From NCBI RefSeq assembly GCF_021538895.1, contig NZ_JADDRL010000001.1, positions 124,001 through 188,000 on the forward strand: a stretch of 64,000 bases of DNA, in the 5' to 3' direction. The notes beneath the pieces are model-generated. The model was given only the letters and a program-made list of their open reading frames with translations. It was not told the DNA's origin and searched no databases. Shown here piece by piece: positions 26,685-38,233 of the stretch. Positions within the stretch are counted from its first letter, which is position 1, and every line of letters starts with the position of its first letter. The DNA comes from Streptomyces olivochromogenes. Its GTDB lineage: Bacteria > Actinomycetota > Actinomycetes > Streptomycetales > Streptomycetaceae. The position numbers and the translations under genes were made by a program.

Positions 26685-26948
26685 ATGGGCGTCCAGACCA
26701 TGAGCACCCAGGCGATGACCATCCACTGGAGCGCCTTTGGCAGCGTGTTCGCCGTGAGCCTCGGCATCACCCTGCTCGCGGTCGTGCTGTTCTCCCTCGG
26801 CATCGCCGTCTGGCCCGGTGCCGACAGCGCGGGCGGAGGGCAACTACGCACCGCCAACCGGTCGCTCGCCATGGTGGCGGCGGTGCTGTGCTTCGGCGCG
26901 TGCCTGGCGGTCGCCGCCTACGGGCTCGTCCTGATCATCGGCGTGTGA
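26685..26948 (+). CDS. small two-helix membrane protein
   Basis: 87 residues with two hydrophobic segments (about 18-42 and 60-85). A perfect ribosome site AAAGGAGG precedes the ATG. It follows pit by 84 nt on the same strand, an arrangement seen in other Streptomyces, so it may assist the phosphate permease. No enzyme motif. Confidence 0.75.
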   Translation: MGVQTMSTQAMTIHWSAFGSVFAVSLGITLLAVVLFSLGIAVWPGADSAGGGQLRTANRSLAMVAAVLCFGACLAVAAYGLVLIIGV

Positions 26949-26999
26949 CGGCCTGCCCGCGGGGGACGGCATACCCTCGAGGGACCGGCCCGCTCCCTG

Positions 27000-27956
27000 T
27001 CACCCGCCCCACAGCGTGACGTACACCGGCGGCCGGAACTGCGACGGCGGAACGCCCGCGCCGGGCGCGCGCATGATGCGGGTCGCCGCGGGGGTGTGCA
27101 GGAAGTGCAGGAACGCGTCGGCGGCCGGGGAACGGTGCTCGGGCCGTAGGGCGGTGGCGTGCCAGGTGGCGTCGGACGGCGTGGCCGGAGTCTCCAGCAT
27201 GCGCAGTTCCTCGCGCCGTATGCGGGGCGACACCAGATGGGCCAACGCCGGTGCCACCCCCGCGCCCTCGGCGGCGGCCGCCCAGGTGGCGGCCTGGTTG
27301 GGGAACACCCACACGTGCCCCTCGGCCACGCCGAGCCGTCGCAGCAGCCGCCCGGAGTCCGCGTCCGGATCGGTCCCGGAGGAGTCGACCAGCCAGGACC
27401 ACTGCCGGGGCGGACCGGGCGGTCTGGGCGCCCTGCCACCGGTGACGACGACCAGTTGGGTGCGGAACAGTGGCTCGCTGACCAGTTCGCCCCCGTGGTC
27501 GGCGCCGAGGTACGGCCCGAGCGCGACGTCGGCCAACCGGTTCTCGACCAGGACGCGTATCTCGTTGCCGGCGGCCACCCCGAAAGAGGTCTCCGTCCTG
27601 CGGCCCGAACGGTCGGCGAAGGCTTCCATGAGGGAGGGGAGCACGAACTCGGCCAGCGTGCTCGTGGCGACGACCCTCAGTTCGTCGGGCGCACCCCGCG
27701 CCGCCCGTACCGCCGCCTCGGCATCCGCGCTCAGCGCGACCATGCGCGACGCGACCGGCAGCAGCCGAGCCCCGGCGGGCGTCAGACGCATTCCACCGCC
27801 GCCGGTGCGCCGGATGAGCGGATCGCCGTAGTGCGTGCGCAGCGCCGTGAGCGCCTGCGACACGGTGGACTCGCTGACACCCAGCGTCCGCGCCGCGGCG
27901 CCGACCGAGCCGAGCCGGGCGACCAGCACGAAGGTGCTGAGCTGCGTGACGGTCAC
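27000..27956 (-). CDS. LysR family regulator of the CO dehydrogenase operon
   Basis: 318 residues. N-terminal winged HTH: FVLVARLGSVGAAARTLGVS, ESTVSQALTALRTHYGDPLI; then the periplasmic-binding-like ligand domain. GTG at 27956 is chosen because it places the HTH at residue 5, as in the family; the open frame upstream is not conserved in character. It is divergent from coxM with a GATAAG-N6-CTTATC site in the gap, so it most likely activates the CO dehydrogenase operon. The inducer is unknown. Confidence 0.87.
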   Translation of the reverse strand: MTVTQLSTFVLVARLGSVGAAARTLGVSESTVSQALTALRTHYGDPLIRRTGGGGMRLTPAGARLLPVASRMVALSADAEAAVRAARGAPDELRVVATSTLAEFVLPSLMEAFADRSGRRTETSFGVAAGNEIRVLVENRLADVALGPYLGADHGGELVSEPLFRTQLVVVTGGRAPRPPGPPRQWSWLVDSSGTDPDADSGRLLRRLGVAEGHVWVFPNQAATWAAAAEGAGVAPALAHLVSPRIRREELRMLETPATPSDATWHATALRPEHRSPAADAFLHFLHTPAATRIMRAPGAGVPPSQFRPPVYVTLWGG

Positions 27957-27981
27957 TATCCGATTTTCCTGCGTTTTGACG

Positions 27982-27999
27982 GATAAGTGAATGCTTATC
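27982..27999. promoter_or_regulatory. LysR-type binding site
   Basis: GATAAG-TGAATG-CTTATC, a perfect dyad in the 164-nt gap, 26 nt from the LysR start and 122 nt before coxM. It contains the T-N(11)-A-like spacing of LysR boxes. Confidence 0.6.
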
Positions 28000-28120
28000 G
28001 GCCCATTGCTTGGCCGGTGCGGAAGAGCGCAGCATCGCCTAAGGGCCCACAAACACCGCCGCAGAACCCACAAGCGTCACCGCGCAACTCACCACGGGCA
28101 CATCGTTTCAGGAGGGTCCG

Positions 28121-28993
28121 ATGCAGGTTCCAGCTGCCTTCCAGTACGAGACGGCCACCAGCGTCGAGCAGGCGATCGAGCTGCTCACTCGCTACGGCCC
28201 CGAGGCCCGGGTGGTGGCGGGCGGTCACAGCCTGCTGCCGATGATGAAGCTGCGGCTCGCCCAGCCCGAGGCCCTGATCGACATCAACGGCCTGCGCGAG
28301 CTGGCGGTGATCCGGGTGGACGGCCACGACCTGTCCATCGGCGCGATGGTCCGCCACGCGGAGCTGCTCGCCTCGCCGGTCGTCGGCGAGCACTTCCCCA
28401 TCCTGCGGGACGCGGAACGGGTCATCGCCGATCCGCTCGTACGCAACCGTGGCACGGTGGGCGGCTCGCTGTGCCAGGCCGACCCGTCGGAGGACCTGTC
28501 CGCGGCGTTCTCGGCCCTGCGGGCCACCCTCGTCACCCAGGGGCCCGGTGGCAGGCGCACCATCGGGATCAGGGACTTCTTCCTCGGCCCGTACGAGACC
28601 GCGCTGGACGAGGCGGAGCTGCTGGTGGAGATCCGGGTGCCGATCCGTTCGCACGCCAGCGCCTACCGCAAGGTCGAACGCCGGGCCGGTGACTGGGCGG
28701 TCGTTGCCGCGGGAGCGGTGCTGGAGGTCGCCGACGGGGTGATCACCGAGGCCGGGATCGGGTTGACCGCGGTGGGCGCGCCCCGGTTCGTGGCCGAGCA
28801 GGCCGAGGAGTTTCTGCGCGGCGCACGGCCGGACGACGAGGCCTTCGCCGAGGCGGGCCGGATCGCCGCGCAGGAATGCCGGCCGACGGCCGACCAGCGC
28901 GGCCCGGCCGACTACAAGCGGCATCTGGCCGGGGAGCTGACCACACGGGCGCTGCGCGCCGCCGCCGCCCGCGCCCAGGGGCAGGAGGCGTGA
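28121..28993 (+). CDS. coxM: CO dehydrogenase medium (FAD) subunit
   Basis: 290 residues, FAD-binding subunit of molybdenum CO dehydrogenase; it passes electrons from the 2Fe-2S subunit to quinone. FAD motifs are clear: ARVVAGGHSLLPMMKLRLAQ near residue 30 and DPLVRNRGTVGGSLCQADP near 105-120, both standard for the family. ATG follows AGGAGGG. First gene of a six-gene operon in the order M-S-L. Confidence 0.9.
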   Translation: MQVPAAFQYETATSVEQAIELLTRYGPEARVVAGGHSLLPMMKLRLAQPEALIDINGLRELAVIRVDGHDLSIGAMVRHAELLASPVVGEHFPILRDAERVIADPLVRNRGTVGGSLCQADPSEDLSAAFSALRATLVTQGPGGRRTIGIRDFFLGPYETALDEAELLVEIRVPIRSHASAYRKVERRAGDWAVVAAGAVLEVADGVITEAGIGLTAVGAPRFVAEQAEEFLRGARPDDEAFAEAGRIAAQECRPTADQRGPADYKRHLAGELTTRALRAAAARAQGQEA

Positions 28994-28994
28994 C

Positions 28995-29512
28995 ATGCGG
29001 ATCATTGTGACCGTGAACGGCGACCAGCACACGAGGGACGTGGAGCCCAGGCTGCTGCTGGTGCACTTCCTGCGCGACGAGCTCGGCCTCACCGGCACCC
29101 ACTGGGGTTGCGACACCTCCAACTGCGGGGTGTGCACGGTCTGGCTGGACGGCACACCGGTGAAGTCCTGCACCGTACTCGCGGTGATGGCCGACGGCCA
29201 TGAGGTGCGGACCGTCGAGGGTCTGGCGCACGGGGCCGAACTCGATCCGGTACAGCAGGGATTCGTCGCCTGCCACGGGCTGCAGTGCGGCTTCTGCACG
29301 CCGGGGATGATGATGACCGCCCGCTGGCTGCTCGACCACAACGCGGATCCGTCGGAGGAGGACATCCGCGAGGCCATCTCCGGACAGCTGTGCCGGTGCA
29401 CCGGTTACGAGAACATCGTGCGCTCCATCCGCTGGGCCGCCGAGCACGGCGGCGGACAGCGGAGCGCGGACGCGGCCACCGAGTCGGCGCCCGACCGCGA
29501 GGAGGTGCGGAC

Positions 29513-29516
<4 letters not shown>
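28995..29516 (+). CDS. coxS: CO dehydrogenase small (2Fe-2S) subunit
   Basis: 173 residues with two 2Fe-2S clusters. The plant-type cluster uses C39, C44, C47 and C59 (GCDTSNCGVC); the second uses C98, C101, C133 and C135 (CGFC, CRC). It carries electrons from molybdenum to FAD. The start is 1 nt after the coxM stop and the end overlaps coxL by 4 nt, so translation is coupled. The C-terminal 25 residues are an extra tail compared with the usual 160. Confidence 0.93.
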
Positions 29517-31885
<2,369 letters not shown>

Positions 31886-31895
31886 GGCCCCGGCG

Positions 31896-32816
31896 ATGAC
31901 GAACACGGAGCTGCTGACCCTCGCGGATGTACTCCGGCACGGCCGGACCCCGTTCGTGCTGGCCACCGTCGTCCGCGCGGAACGGCCCACCAGCGCCAAG
32001 CCCGGGGACAGCGCACTGGTGCTGCCCGACGGCACCGTGGAGGGCTTCGTGGGCGGCACCTGCGCCGAGACGACGGTGCGACTTCAGGGCCTGCGGGTGC
32101 TGAAGACCGGCGAGTCGCTGCTGCTGCGGATCACGCCGACGGAGGAGGCGGCGGGACAGAACGCACCGGAGCCGGACGAAGGCCTGGTCACGGTGAGCAA
32201 TCCCTGTCTGTCGGGCGGAACGCTCGACATCTTCCTGGAGGCGAACCTCCCGCCGGCGCTGGTGTACGTCCACGGCCACGCGCCCATCGCCCGCGCCCTG
32301 CTGGACATCGGTCGCGTCCTCGGTTTCGACGCCCGACCCGCCTCGCCAGGGGAGCCGCTGCCGGTCGACCTGGACGTCGTGGTCGTCGCCACCCACGGCC
32401 GCGACGAGGAACCCGTACTGATCGAGGCCGCGCGGGCCGGAGTGCCGTACATCGGGCTGGTGGCCAGCCGTAGGCGCGGCACGGCGGTGCTCGCCGGGTT
32501 GGGCCTCACCGAGCAGGAACGCGCACGCATCCACACCCCGGCCGGACTGGACATCGGCGCCCGCACCCCGACGGAGGTCGCGCTGTCGGTGTACGCCGAG
32601 ATCATCACGCTGCGGCCGCAGGCGGCCCGGACCGCGCGTCCCGTGGCCGAGGCCGCCGTACCGCGGGCCGAGGGCGTGGATCCGGTGTGCGGCATGACCG
32701 TGGCGATCACCCCCACCACCCTCTTCCTGGACCGGGCCGACGGCCGGGTGTACTTCTGCGGGCCGGGGTGCCGGCACGCCTTCGCCGACGATCCCTCCCC
32801 CTACGCCCATGCCTGA
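31896..32816 (+). CDS. XdhC/CoxI-type maturation protein with YHS domain
   Basis: 306 residues. The N-terminal XdhC part (GFVGGTCAETTVRLQ, then the Rossmann half LVYVHGHAPIARALLDIGRV, VVVVATHGRDEEPVLIEAAR) binds molybdenum cofactor and delivers it, after sulfuration, to the large subunit. From about residue 258 a YHS domain follows (DPVCGMTVAITPTT, RVYFCGPGCRHAF), a small metal-binding module with CxM and CGPGC. The fusion is less usual and might bring copper to the Mo-Cu site; that role is inference. ATG is 10 nt after coxL and the 3' end overlaps the next gene by 8 nt. Confidence 0.82.
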   Translation: MTNTELLTLADVLRHGRTPFVLATVVRAERPTSAKPGDSALVLPDGTVEGFVGGTCAETTVRLQGLRVLKTGESLLLRITPTEEAAGQNAPEPDEGLVTVSNPCLSGGTLDIFLEANLPPALVYVHGHAPIARALLDIGRVLGFDARPASPGEPLPVDLDVVVVATHGRDEEPVLIEAARAGVPYIGLVASRRRGTAVLAGLGLTEQERARIHTPAGLDIGARTPTEVALSVYAEIITLRPQAARTARPVAEAAVPRAEGVDPVCGMTVAITPTTLFLDRADGRVYFCGPGCRHAFADDPSPYAHA

Positions 32817-33717
32817 CCCCGACCCCCTCGCCGCCGATGTCCCCGCCCTGCGCTCGCGGCTGGACGCCGTCGGCTACCTGGCCGACGACGCCCTGACCAC
32901 GGCGCTGCTGCTGGCCGTGCGGATGCGGCAGCCGATCCTGCTGGAGGGCGAGCCCGGCGTCGGCAAGACCGAGGCGGCGCGGGCACTCGCCACCGTGCTC
33001 GACACCCCGCTGATCCGGCTGCAGTGCTACGAGGGGCTGTCCTCGGCCGAGGCGTTGTACGAGTGGAACTATCCGCGGCAACTGCTGGCCATCCGGCTGG
33101 CCGAGTCCCGTGGGGAGTCCCTGCGCGACGCCGATCTGTTCGCCGAGGACTATCTGCTGCCCCGGCCGCTGCTCGCCGCGATCTCCCACCCGGGGCCACG
33201 GCCCGCCGTACTGCTCATCGACGAGGTGGACCGCGCCGACGACGAGTTCGAGGCGTTTCTGCTGGAGCTGCTGGCCGATGCCGCGGTCACCATCCCCGAG
33301 TTGGGCACTCGGACGGCCACGGTGCCACCGGTGGCCGTGCTGACCTCCAACCGCACCCGGGATCTGCACGACGCGCTCAAGCGCCGTTGCCTGTACCACT
33401 GGATCGACTACCCGGACACCGCGCGCGTCGCCGCGATCATCCGCAAACGGGTGCCGGAGTCGGCGGAGTGGCTGGCCCCGCGCGTGGCACGCGGAGTGGC
33501 ACGCTTGCGTGCCCGGCAGGAGCTCACCAAACCGCCCGGCATCGCCGAGGCGATCGACTGGGCGGGCGCGCTGCACGCGCTGGGGCTCACCGCTCTCGAC
33601 ACCGACGCCGCCGACCGCACCCTGGGGGCGGTGCTCAAGTACGCCGAGGACCTGGAGGCCGTACGCCGGGCCGGACTCGCGCAGTTGGTCGACGCGGAGG
33701 CCGGCACCGATGGCTGA
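32809..33717 (+). CDS. coxD: MoxR-type AAA+ ATPase (CoxD)
   Basis: 302 residues. Walker A GEPGVGKT at 47-54, Walker B LLIDEVD (D138, E139), sensor 1 LTSNRT. CoxD-type ATPases partly unfold apo-CO dehydrogenase so that sulfur and copper can enter the active site. Overlaps the gene before and after by 8 nt each, so it is translationally coupled in the operon. Confidence 0.88.
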   Translation: MPDPDPLAADVPALRSRLDAVGYLADDALTTALLLAVRMRQPILLEGEPGVGKTEAARALATVLDTPLIRLQCYEGLSSAEALYEWNYPRQLLAIRLAESRGESLRDADLFAEDYLLPRPLLAAISHPGPRPAVLLIDEVDRADDEFEAFLLELLADAAVTIPELGTRTATVPPVAVLTSNRTRDLHDALKRRCLYHWIDYPDTARVAAIIRKRVPESAEWLAPRVARGVARLRARQELTKPPGIAEAIDWAGALHALGLTALDTDAADRTLGAVLKYAEDLEAVRRAGLAQLVDAEAGTDG

Positions 33718-34861
33718 CCTGCCGGAACTGGCCGCCTCGTTCACCGCCGCCCTGCACGACGCCGGGATCTCGGTGGGCCCCGACCGCACCCGCGGCTTCG
33801 CCCGAGCACTCACCCTGCTCCCCCCGCGGACGACACGCGAACTGCGGCACTGCGCGCTCACCACCCTCGTATCGGACCGCGACCAGATCGAGCCGTTCGA
33901 CGCGGTCTTCCGCACGGTCTTCGGCGCCCCGACCGACCTGGAACCACAGCGCGGGCAGCCCGGCGACCCACCCCGAACGCTCCAGGCCGTCCTCTCCGGC
34001 CGCGTCCACGGCGCCCGGTCCCGGACCACCACGGACGAACGCGGCCGCGAGACCGACACACCGCGGCGGGAGGAACCCGTCCCCCTCGCCGCGAGCCCGC
34101 TCGACCGCCTCGCCACCCGCGACTTCGCGGACCTGTCCGCCGAGGAACTGAGCCGGCTCGCCCAGCTGATGCGCACCATCGTGCTGCGCACCCCGGCCCG
34201 ACCCTCCCGTCGGCACCGCACCGCGCTCCACGGACGGCGCGTCGACGTCCGCCGCACCCTCTCCACCAGCCGACGCACCGGCGGACATCCGCTGCGACTG
34301 CGGCGCTTCGTGCCCCGGACCCGACCCCGCGACCTCATCGTGCTCTGCGACATCTCCGGATCGATGGAGCCCTACGCCCGCGCGATGCTGCAACTGCTCT
34401 ACTGCGCCACGCGCGCCGCGCACGCCGAGGTGTTCACCTTCGCCACCCGGCTCACCCGCCTCACCCCCACCCTCCGCCGGGCCGGCCCGTGCGACGCCCT
34501 CGCACGGGCCGGACGCACGGCCCCGGACTGGTCGGGAGGCACCCGGATCGCGGAGTGCCTCGCCGACTTCAACGAGCGGTACGGCCGGCGTGGCATGGCG
34601 CACGGCGCCGTCGTCGTCATCATCTCCGACGGTTGGGACACCGGCACGCCCACCGACCTCGCGACCCACATGGCCCGGCTGTCCCGGGTCGCTCACCGCA
34701 TCGTCTGGGTCAACCCACGTACGGCAAGCCCCCGTTACCGCCCACTCGTCGCCGGCATGGCCGCCGCGCTCCCCTACTGCGACGCGGTCGTCAGCGCCCA
34801 CAACCTCGCAGCCCTCGACGACTTCACGGCGGCCTTGTCCGCCCCGGGCCGCAGGCGCTGA
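33710..34861 (+). CDS. coxE: VWA domain protein (CoxE)
   Basis: 383 residues. The C-terminal half is a von Willebrand A domain with an intact MIDAS start DISGS (D214, S216, S218), then GGTRIAECLADF and IISDGWDTG. CoxE works with the MoxR-type ATPase in maturing CO dehydrogenase. The middle (about 80-130) is a charged, low-complexity linker. Last gene of the operon; it faces a convergent lipoprotein gene 70 nt away. Confidence 0.88.
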   Translation: MADLPELAASFTAALHDAGISVGPDRTRGFARALTLLPPRTTRELRHCALTTLVSDRDQIEPFDAVFRTVFGAPTDLEPQRGQPGDPPRTLQAVLSGRVHGARSRTTTDERGRETDTPRREEPVPLAASPLDRLATRDFADLSAEELSRLAQLMRTIVLRTPARPSRRHRTALHGRRVDVRRTLSTSRRTGGHPLRLRRFVPRTRPRDLIVLCDISGSMEPYARAMLQLLYCATRAAHAEVFTFATRLTRLTPTLRRAGPCDALARAGRTAPDWSGGTRIAECLADFNERYGRRGMAHGAVVVIISDGWDTGTPTDLATHMARLSRVAHRIVWVNPRTASPRYRPLVAGMAAALPYCDAVVSAHNLAALDDFTAALSAPGRRR

Positions 34862-34931
34862 ACCGCTCGCCCGAGCAGGCCCGTCACGATGGTCGAACGG
34901 GATAGGACGCACAGAGCCGACTATCGTCCGC

Positions 34932-35939
34932 TCATCGGGAGTCCACCATCCGGTACTCGATCGTGGTCACGTCGGGCTTGCCCGCGGACGGCAGTTCCGC
35001 GAGACCCAGCCCCTGGAACGTGTCGGTGACCACGGTCCGCTTCGCCGGGTTGTAAACGGCTTCCGTCTTGCTCGGGTTGATCTGGAAGGAGCTCCGGTAG
35101 GCGGGCTTGAGGAGTTGCTCCTGGGTGTGCGCCGTCGGGAAGAGGGCGAGAACCCCGCCGTCTGCGAGCTTGAGCGCGTACACCGTGGGGTGGGCCGGCT
35201 TGGCGGCGAAGTACGACGTGTTCGACCAGCGGCCCGCTTCGCCGTCGTTGCGGTCCGCGTAGACCTTGAGGGAACCCTTGGTGGCCTCGGTCGTGGCGAA
35301 CCGCTTCCCGGCCTTCTTGCCGCCGGTCTCGAAGAAGTCCTCGTACGCGGCGCCCAGTTGGTCGGGTGCGTACGCTCCGACCTTCGTGGACGGGTCGGCG
35401 ACCGTGGCGAGCCCGTTCCGGTCGACGGCGATCTTCGGTATCGAGCCGGTGGCGGTGTAGGCGGACGACACCATCTTGTAGGTGCTGCCCTCCTTCTCGA
35501 AGACGAGGAGGGCCTCGTCCTTCGGGTCGCTGCTCGGCCTGGCCTTGACGGCGAACCAGGTGCCGGACGACGGCAGGTAGTACTCGCGGTCCCGGTAGAA
35601 GAACGGCGAGCCGTACCCCTTCCGTTCCTTCGCCGACCAGGTCGACATCAGTCGGTAGTCCGCCTTCGACTGCTCATGGACCTGACCACCCTCGACCGTG
35701 GCCAGCAGCTTTTCGTCATGGGCCTTGTTCGCCCGGTTGTTGACCTGCTCGTAGGTGTCGAGCAGTTCCTTGGCCTTCTCCTTGGTGACCACGCCGCGCG
35801 GGGTGGGGCTCGCGCTCGTGGTGGGCTTGTCGGCCGCGCCATCGTCCGAGCCGCCGCCGCATGCGGTGAGAGTGACGCCTGCGGTGACGCCGAGGGCGAG
35901 CACGGTCAGGCGGGTGGCCCGGGTCGTGGGTCGGGACAT
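34932..35939 (-). CDS. putative lipoprotein, unknown function
   Basis: 335 residues from the ATG at 35939, which has GAGGAGG 8 nt upstream. Lipobox TLTAC followed by GGGSDDG; a helical segment (KEKAKELLDTYEQVNNRANK) then a large soluble domain, residues 60-335. Similar Streptomyces lipoproteins are common and uncharacterised. It is anchored to the outer face of the membrane. Confidence 0.8.
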   Translation of the reverse strand: MSRPTTRATRLTVLALGVTAGVTLTACGGGSDDGAADKPTTSASPTPRGVVTKEKAKELLDTYEQVNNRANKAHDEKLLATVEGGQVHEQSKADYRLMSTWSAKERKGYGSPFFYRDREYYLPSSGTWFAVKARPSSDPKDEALLVFEKEGSTYKMVSSAYTATGSIPKIAVDRNGLATVADPSTKVGAYAPDQLGAAYEDFFETGGKKAGKRFATTEATKGSLKVYADRNDGEAGRWSNTSYFAAKPAHPTVYALKLADGGVLALFPTAHTQEQLLKPAYRSSFQINPSKTEAVYNPAKRTVVTDTFQGLGLAELPSAGKPDVTTIEYRMVDSR

Positions 35940-36105
35940 GGGTGGAGTTCCTCCTCGTGGAACGGTGCGCTGTGGGGGGATGAGTTGGTCGGGGTCGGTG
36001 CGAGGAGCACGGTGGTCGGGGAGGCGGTCGGCTCGGTCGCGGTGAGAGACCGATCGCGCACCCGGAGGCCGTCGGCCAGGATCTGGCACGGACGCCGGGG
36101 CATGT

Positions 36106-37410
36106 TCATGATCGCATCTCGGACGGACGATGACCGACGGCGGCCGGGTACAGGCTTGCGCGTTCGAGGGCCCGGACGGCCCGGTAGTCCGCCTCGATGG
36201 CTTCCGGCTCCGCGCCACTGAGAACGACTTCCAGGCCCGCAGCGGGGCTGGTTGGCGGGGCGTCCGGCCGTGGGTGGTCGGTCACCGCGACCACTGTCGG
36301 CAGCCGACGCAGGGCGCCATGCGCCCAAGGGGCGATGCGTGCACCGTGTCGAGGGTCGAGGTGGACACGGACGACCCGGTGTCCGGTCGGCACGGCGACG
36401 CGCTCGGCGGGAGACGGTGTGATCACGGCACTCAGGGCGTCAGCGAGACGGTCACGGCCGGTCGCCGCCGAGAGTGCCGCGTCGGCCGGTGAGATCCCGG
36501 GAACCGCCAGGGCCGATATCAGCAGCGGCCCGCGTTCGGCGCTGTGGGCGACCTGGCTGGTGACCGGCCCGCACACGATGCCGAGCGCGTCGAGCACACG
36601 GAGCACATGCATCGACAGCGCTCGTGTCAACAGATGGTGACGGTCGAGCAGGTCGGTACGGGCCAGTCGCCCGCTCGGGGTGTACGTCTGCGCCCAGACG
36701 TCGGTGACGACGTGGTCCGGCTGACCGTCGACCAGCCGTGTCACGCTGTTGACCACGTAGCGCCGGCCGGGCACGTGCTCGGCGAGGACCAGATGCGCGT
36801 CGCCGGAGTACTCCGCTGCCTGGCGGCGCATACGCGACCAAGTCGCACTGATCTGCAATGCGTTCGCGCACACCACTGGCTCAACGGGTGAGCCCGCGGT
36901 GGCCGGAGCCAGCATGTAACCGGGCAACGGACAGGTCTCGGCCCAGGTGAGGGCGGCGGCCAGGCTGGTCGTACGCACGCCGCGAAGGGCGGGGATGCCC
37001 GCCCGTCTCAGCGCGGCGGCCTGCGCACCCTGGTCGTGACGCAGCAGTGCGGTGACGGGATCGGCACCGGGCAAGTCCAGGTGCCACATGAGCCGTTCGG
37101 CCAAGCCGATGCCCAGAGTGCTCCCCGCCACGACCGCCGACACCCCAAGTGCCCGCAGTGCCTTGACCGTTTGCCGCAGGGAGCCGCGGTGCTCGACCCG
37201 ATGGACGTACGGGCCGGGAGAGTTCGCACGGGCCAGAGCGCGCGGACGCAGTTGCGGTTCCAGGTCGACGGCGACGGGCTGCCAACCCTGTCGTGCCAGC
37301 GCCGCCGCGTAACCGGACCCGACACCGGCACCGGGCACCACCACCGCCGCCGTACCGACGGCGGCAACAGGCCAGGCAGGGACCCTGGTTGCCGCGTAGG
37401 AGATGGCCAT
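36106..37410 (-). CDS. degenerate ATP-grasp-like protein
   Basis: 434 residues. N-terminal Rossmann-like part (VVPGAGVGSGYAAALARQGW, PVAVDLEPQLRP), then a central region with GIPALRGVRTTSLAAALTWA and AEHVPGRRYVVNSVT, the order of an ATP-grasp ligase. At the metal site, where active enzymes have a Glu and an ExN (as in EVNPR), it has SQVAHSAERGPLLISALAVPG-like residues with no acidic pair. It may bind a nucleotide without ligase chemistry. ATG at 37410. 164 nt behind the XRE gene on the same strand. Confidence 0.6.
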   Translation of the reverse strand: MAISYAATRVPAWPVAAVGTAAVVVPGAGVGSGYAAALARQGWQPVAVDLEPQLRPRALARANSPGPYVHRVEHRGSLRQTVKALRALGVSAVVAGSTLGIGLAERLMWHLDLPGADPVTALLRHDQGAQAAALRRAGIPALRGVRTTSLAAALTWAETCPLPGYMLAPATAGSPVEPVVCANALQISATWSRMRRQAAEYSGDAHLVLAEHVPGRRYVVNSVTRLVDGQPDHVVTDVWAQTYTPSGRLARTDLLDRHHLLTRALSMHVLRVLDALGIVCGPVTSQVAHSAERGPLLISALAVPGISPADAALSAATGRDRLADALSAVITPSPAERVAVPTGHRVVRVHLDPRHGARIAPWAHGALRRLPTVVAVTDHPRPDAPPTSPAAGLEVVLSGAEPEAIEADYRAVRALERASLYPAAVGHRPSEMRS

Positions 37411-37573
37411 ACGGAAAGGGCTCCAGTTGCAGACGTCACGAAGGCCGGGCAGCGATGGGTGACGACCGTGCGCTCTGTGCCGTCACAGCCGACGAATACA
37501 GCCACTCGTGATCCTGAGGTAACACAACGCGCGCTGTCAACATTCGAATACAGGGCGCTGTGCGTTGTGTCCG

Positions 37574-38233
37574 CTACTTCCCGTCCGGCTCGGAGTGGGC
37601 TTGTGAGTCCTGGATGTCCGTGCGGGCCGCCATCAGGTCGTCCAGCGCCTCCAGCAGGGTCTCCATCGTGGGAGGTGCGTCGCCGGTGTGCCGCAGGGCG
37701 GCTCGTTGCCCGCCGAGCATGCGGATCCCCCTGTGCAGCGCGCCGGCGAGAAGACCGTCCTTGATCTTCGTCAGGTGCTCGGCCAGAGCCGACCCCTCCG
37801 GCTTCGACAGGAAACCGTGCGGCACACCGTAACGCTCCTCCAGCGGGCTGCTGTAGTCGACCTTCGCGGACCGCGTTCCGTTGACAAGGTGGCCCACCAG
37901 CGTGTGGGAGAGGTCGACCTCGTCACCGATCCGGCGGTAGCTCTGCGCCTCGCCCGCTTCCTCGGCCCTGCTCCTCAGGAGATTCAGCCGCCGGCCCACA
38001 AGTCTGCGGTAGTAGGCCTCCCTTGCGTCGTGCCCCCGGGGTGGCTGCTCGGGCTCGGCGCCGTCGAGCAGTTCACCCACGCGGGCCGACGCGATGCCGG
38101 TCGCCACGGAGATCTCGTCGGCGTCGAGGACGCTGTCCCGGCTGTCGTACCCCACGCGCCATGCCGCCCTGTCGACACTGTTGAGCAGTTTGGCGATATC
38201 GGCCGCGGTCACCTCGCGGGGGAGATCGGTCAC
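37574..38233 (-). CDS. XRE-type DNA-binding protein
   Basis: 219 residues from GTG 38233, which has GGAG nearby. The HTH is SYRRIGDEVDLSHTLVGHLV then NGTRSAKVDYSSPLEERYGV, an XRE pattern placed unusually late (about 120-155); an N-terminal helical region contains AADIAKLLNSVDRAAW. The C-terminal part is helical. Divergent from the ImmA/IrrE-type peptidase gene, which is typical for regulators that such peptidases cleave or control. Confidence 0.75.
   Translation of the reverse strand: MTDLPREVTAADIAKLLNSVDRAAWRVGYDSRDSVLDADEISVATGIASARVGELLDGAEPEQPPRGHDAREAYYRRLVGRRLNLLRSRAEEAGEAQSYRRIGDEVDLSHTLVGHLVNGTRSAKVDYSSPLEERYGVPHGFLSKPEGSALAEHLTKIKDGLLAGALHRGIRMLGGQRAALRHTGDAPPTMETLLEALDDLMAARTDIQDSQAHSEPDGK

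Noticed and set aside
32707..34353. 548-codon frame antisense to coxD/coxE
   Set aside because: Very Arg/Ser-rich shadow of the real genes.
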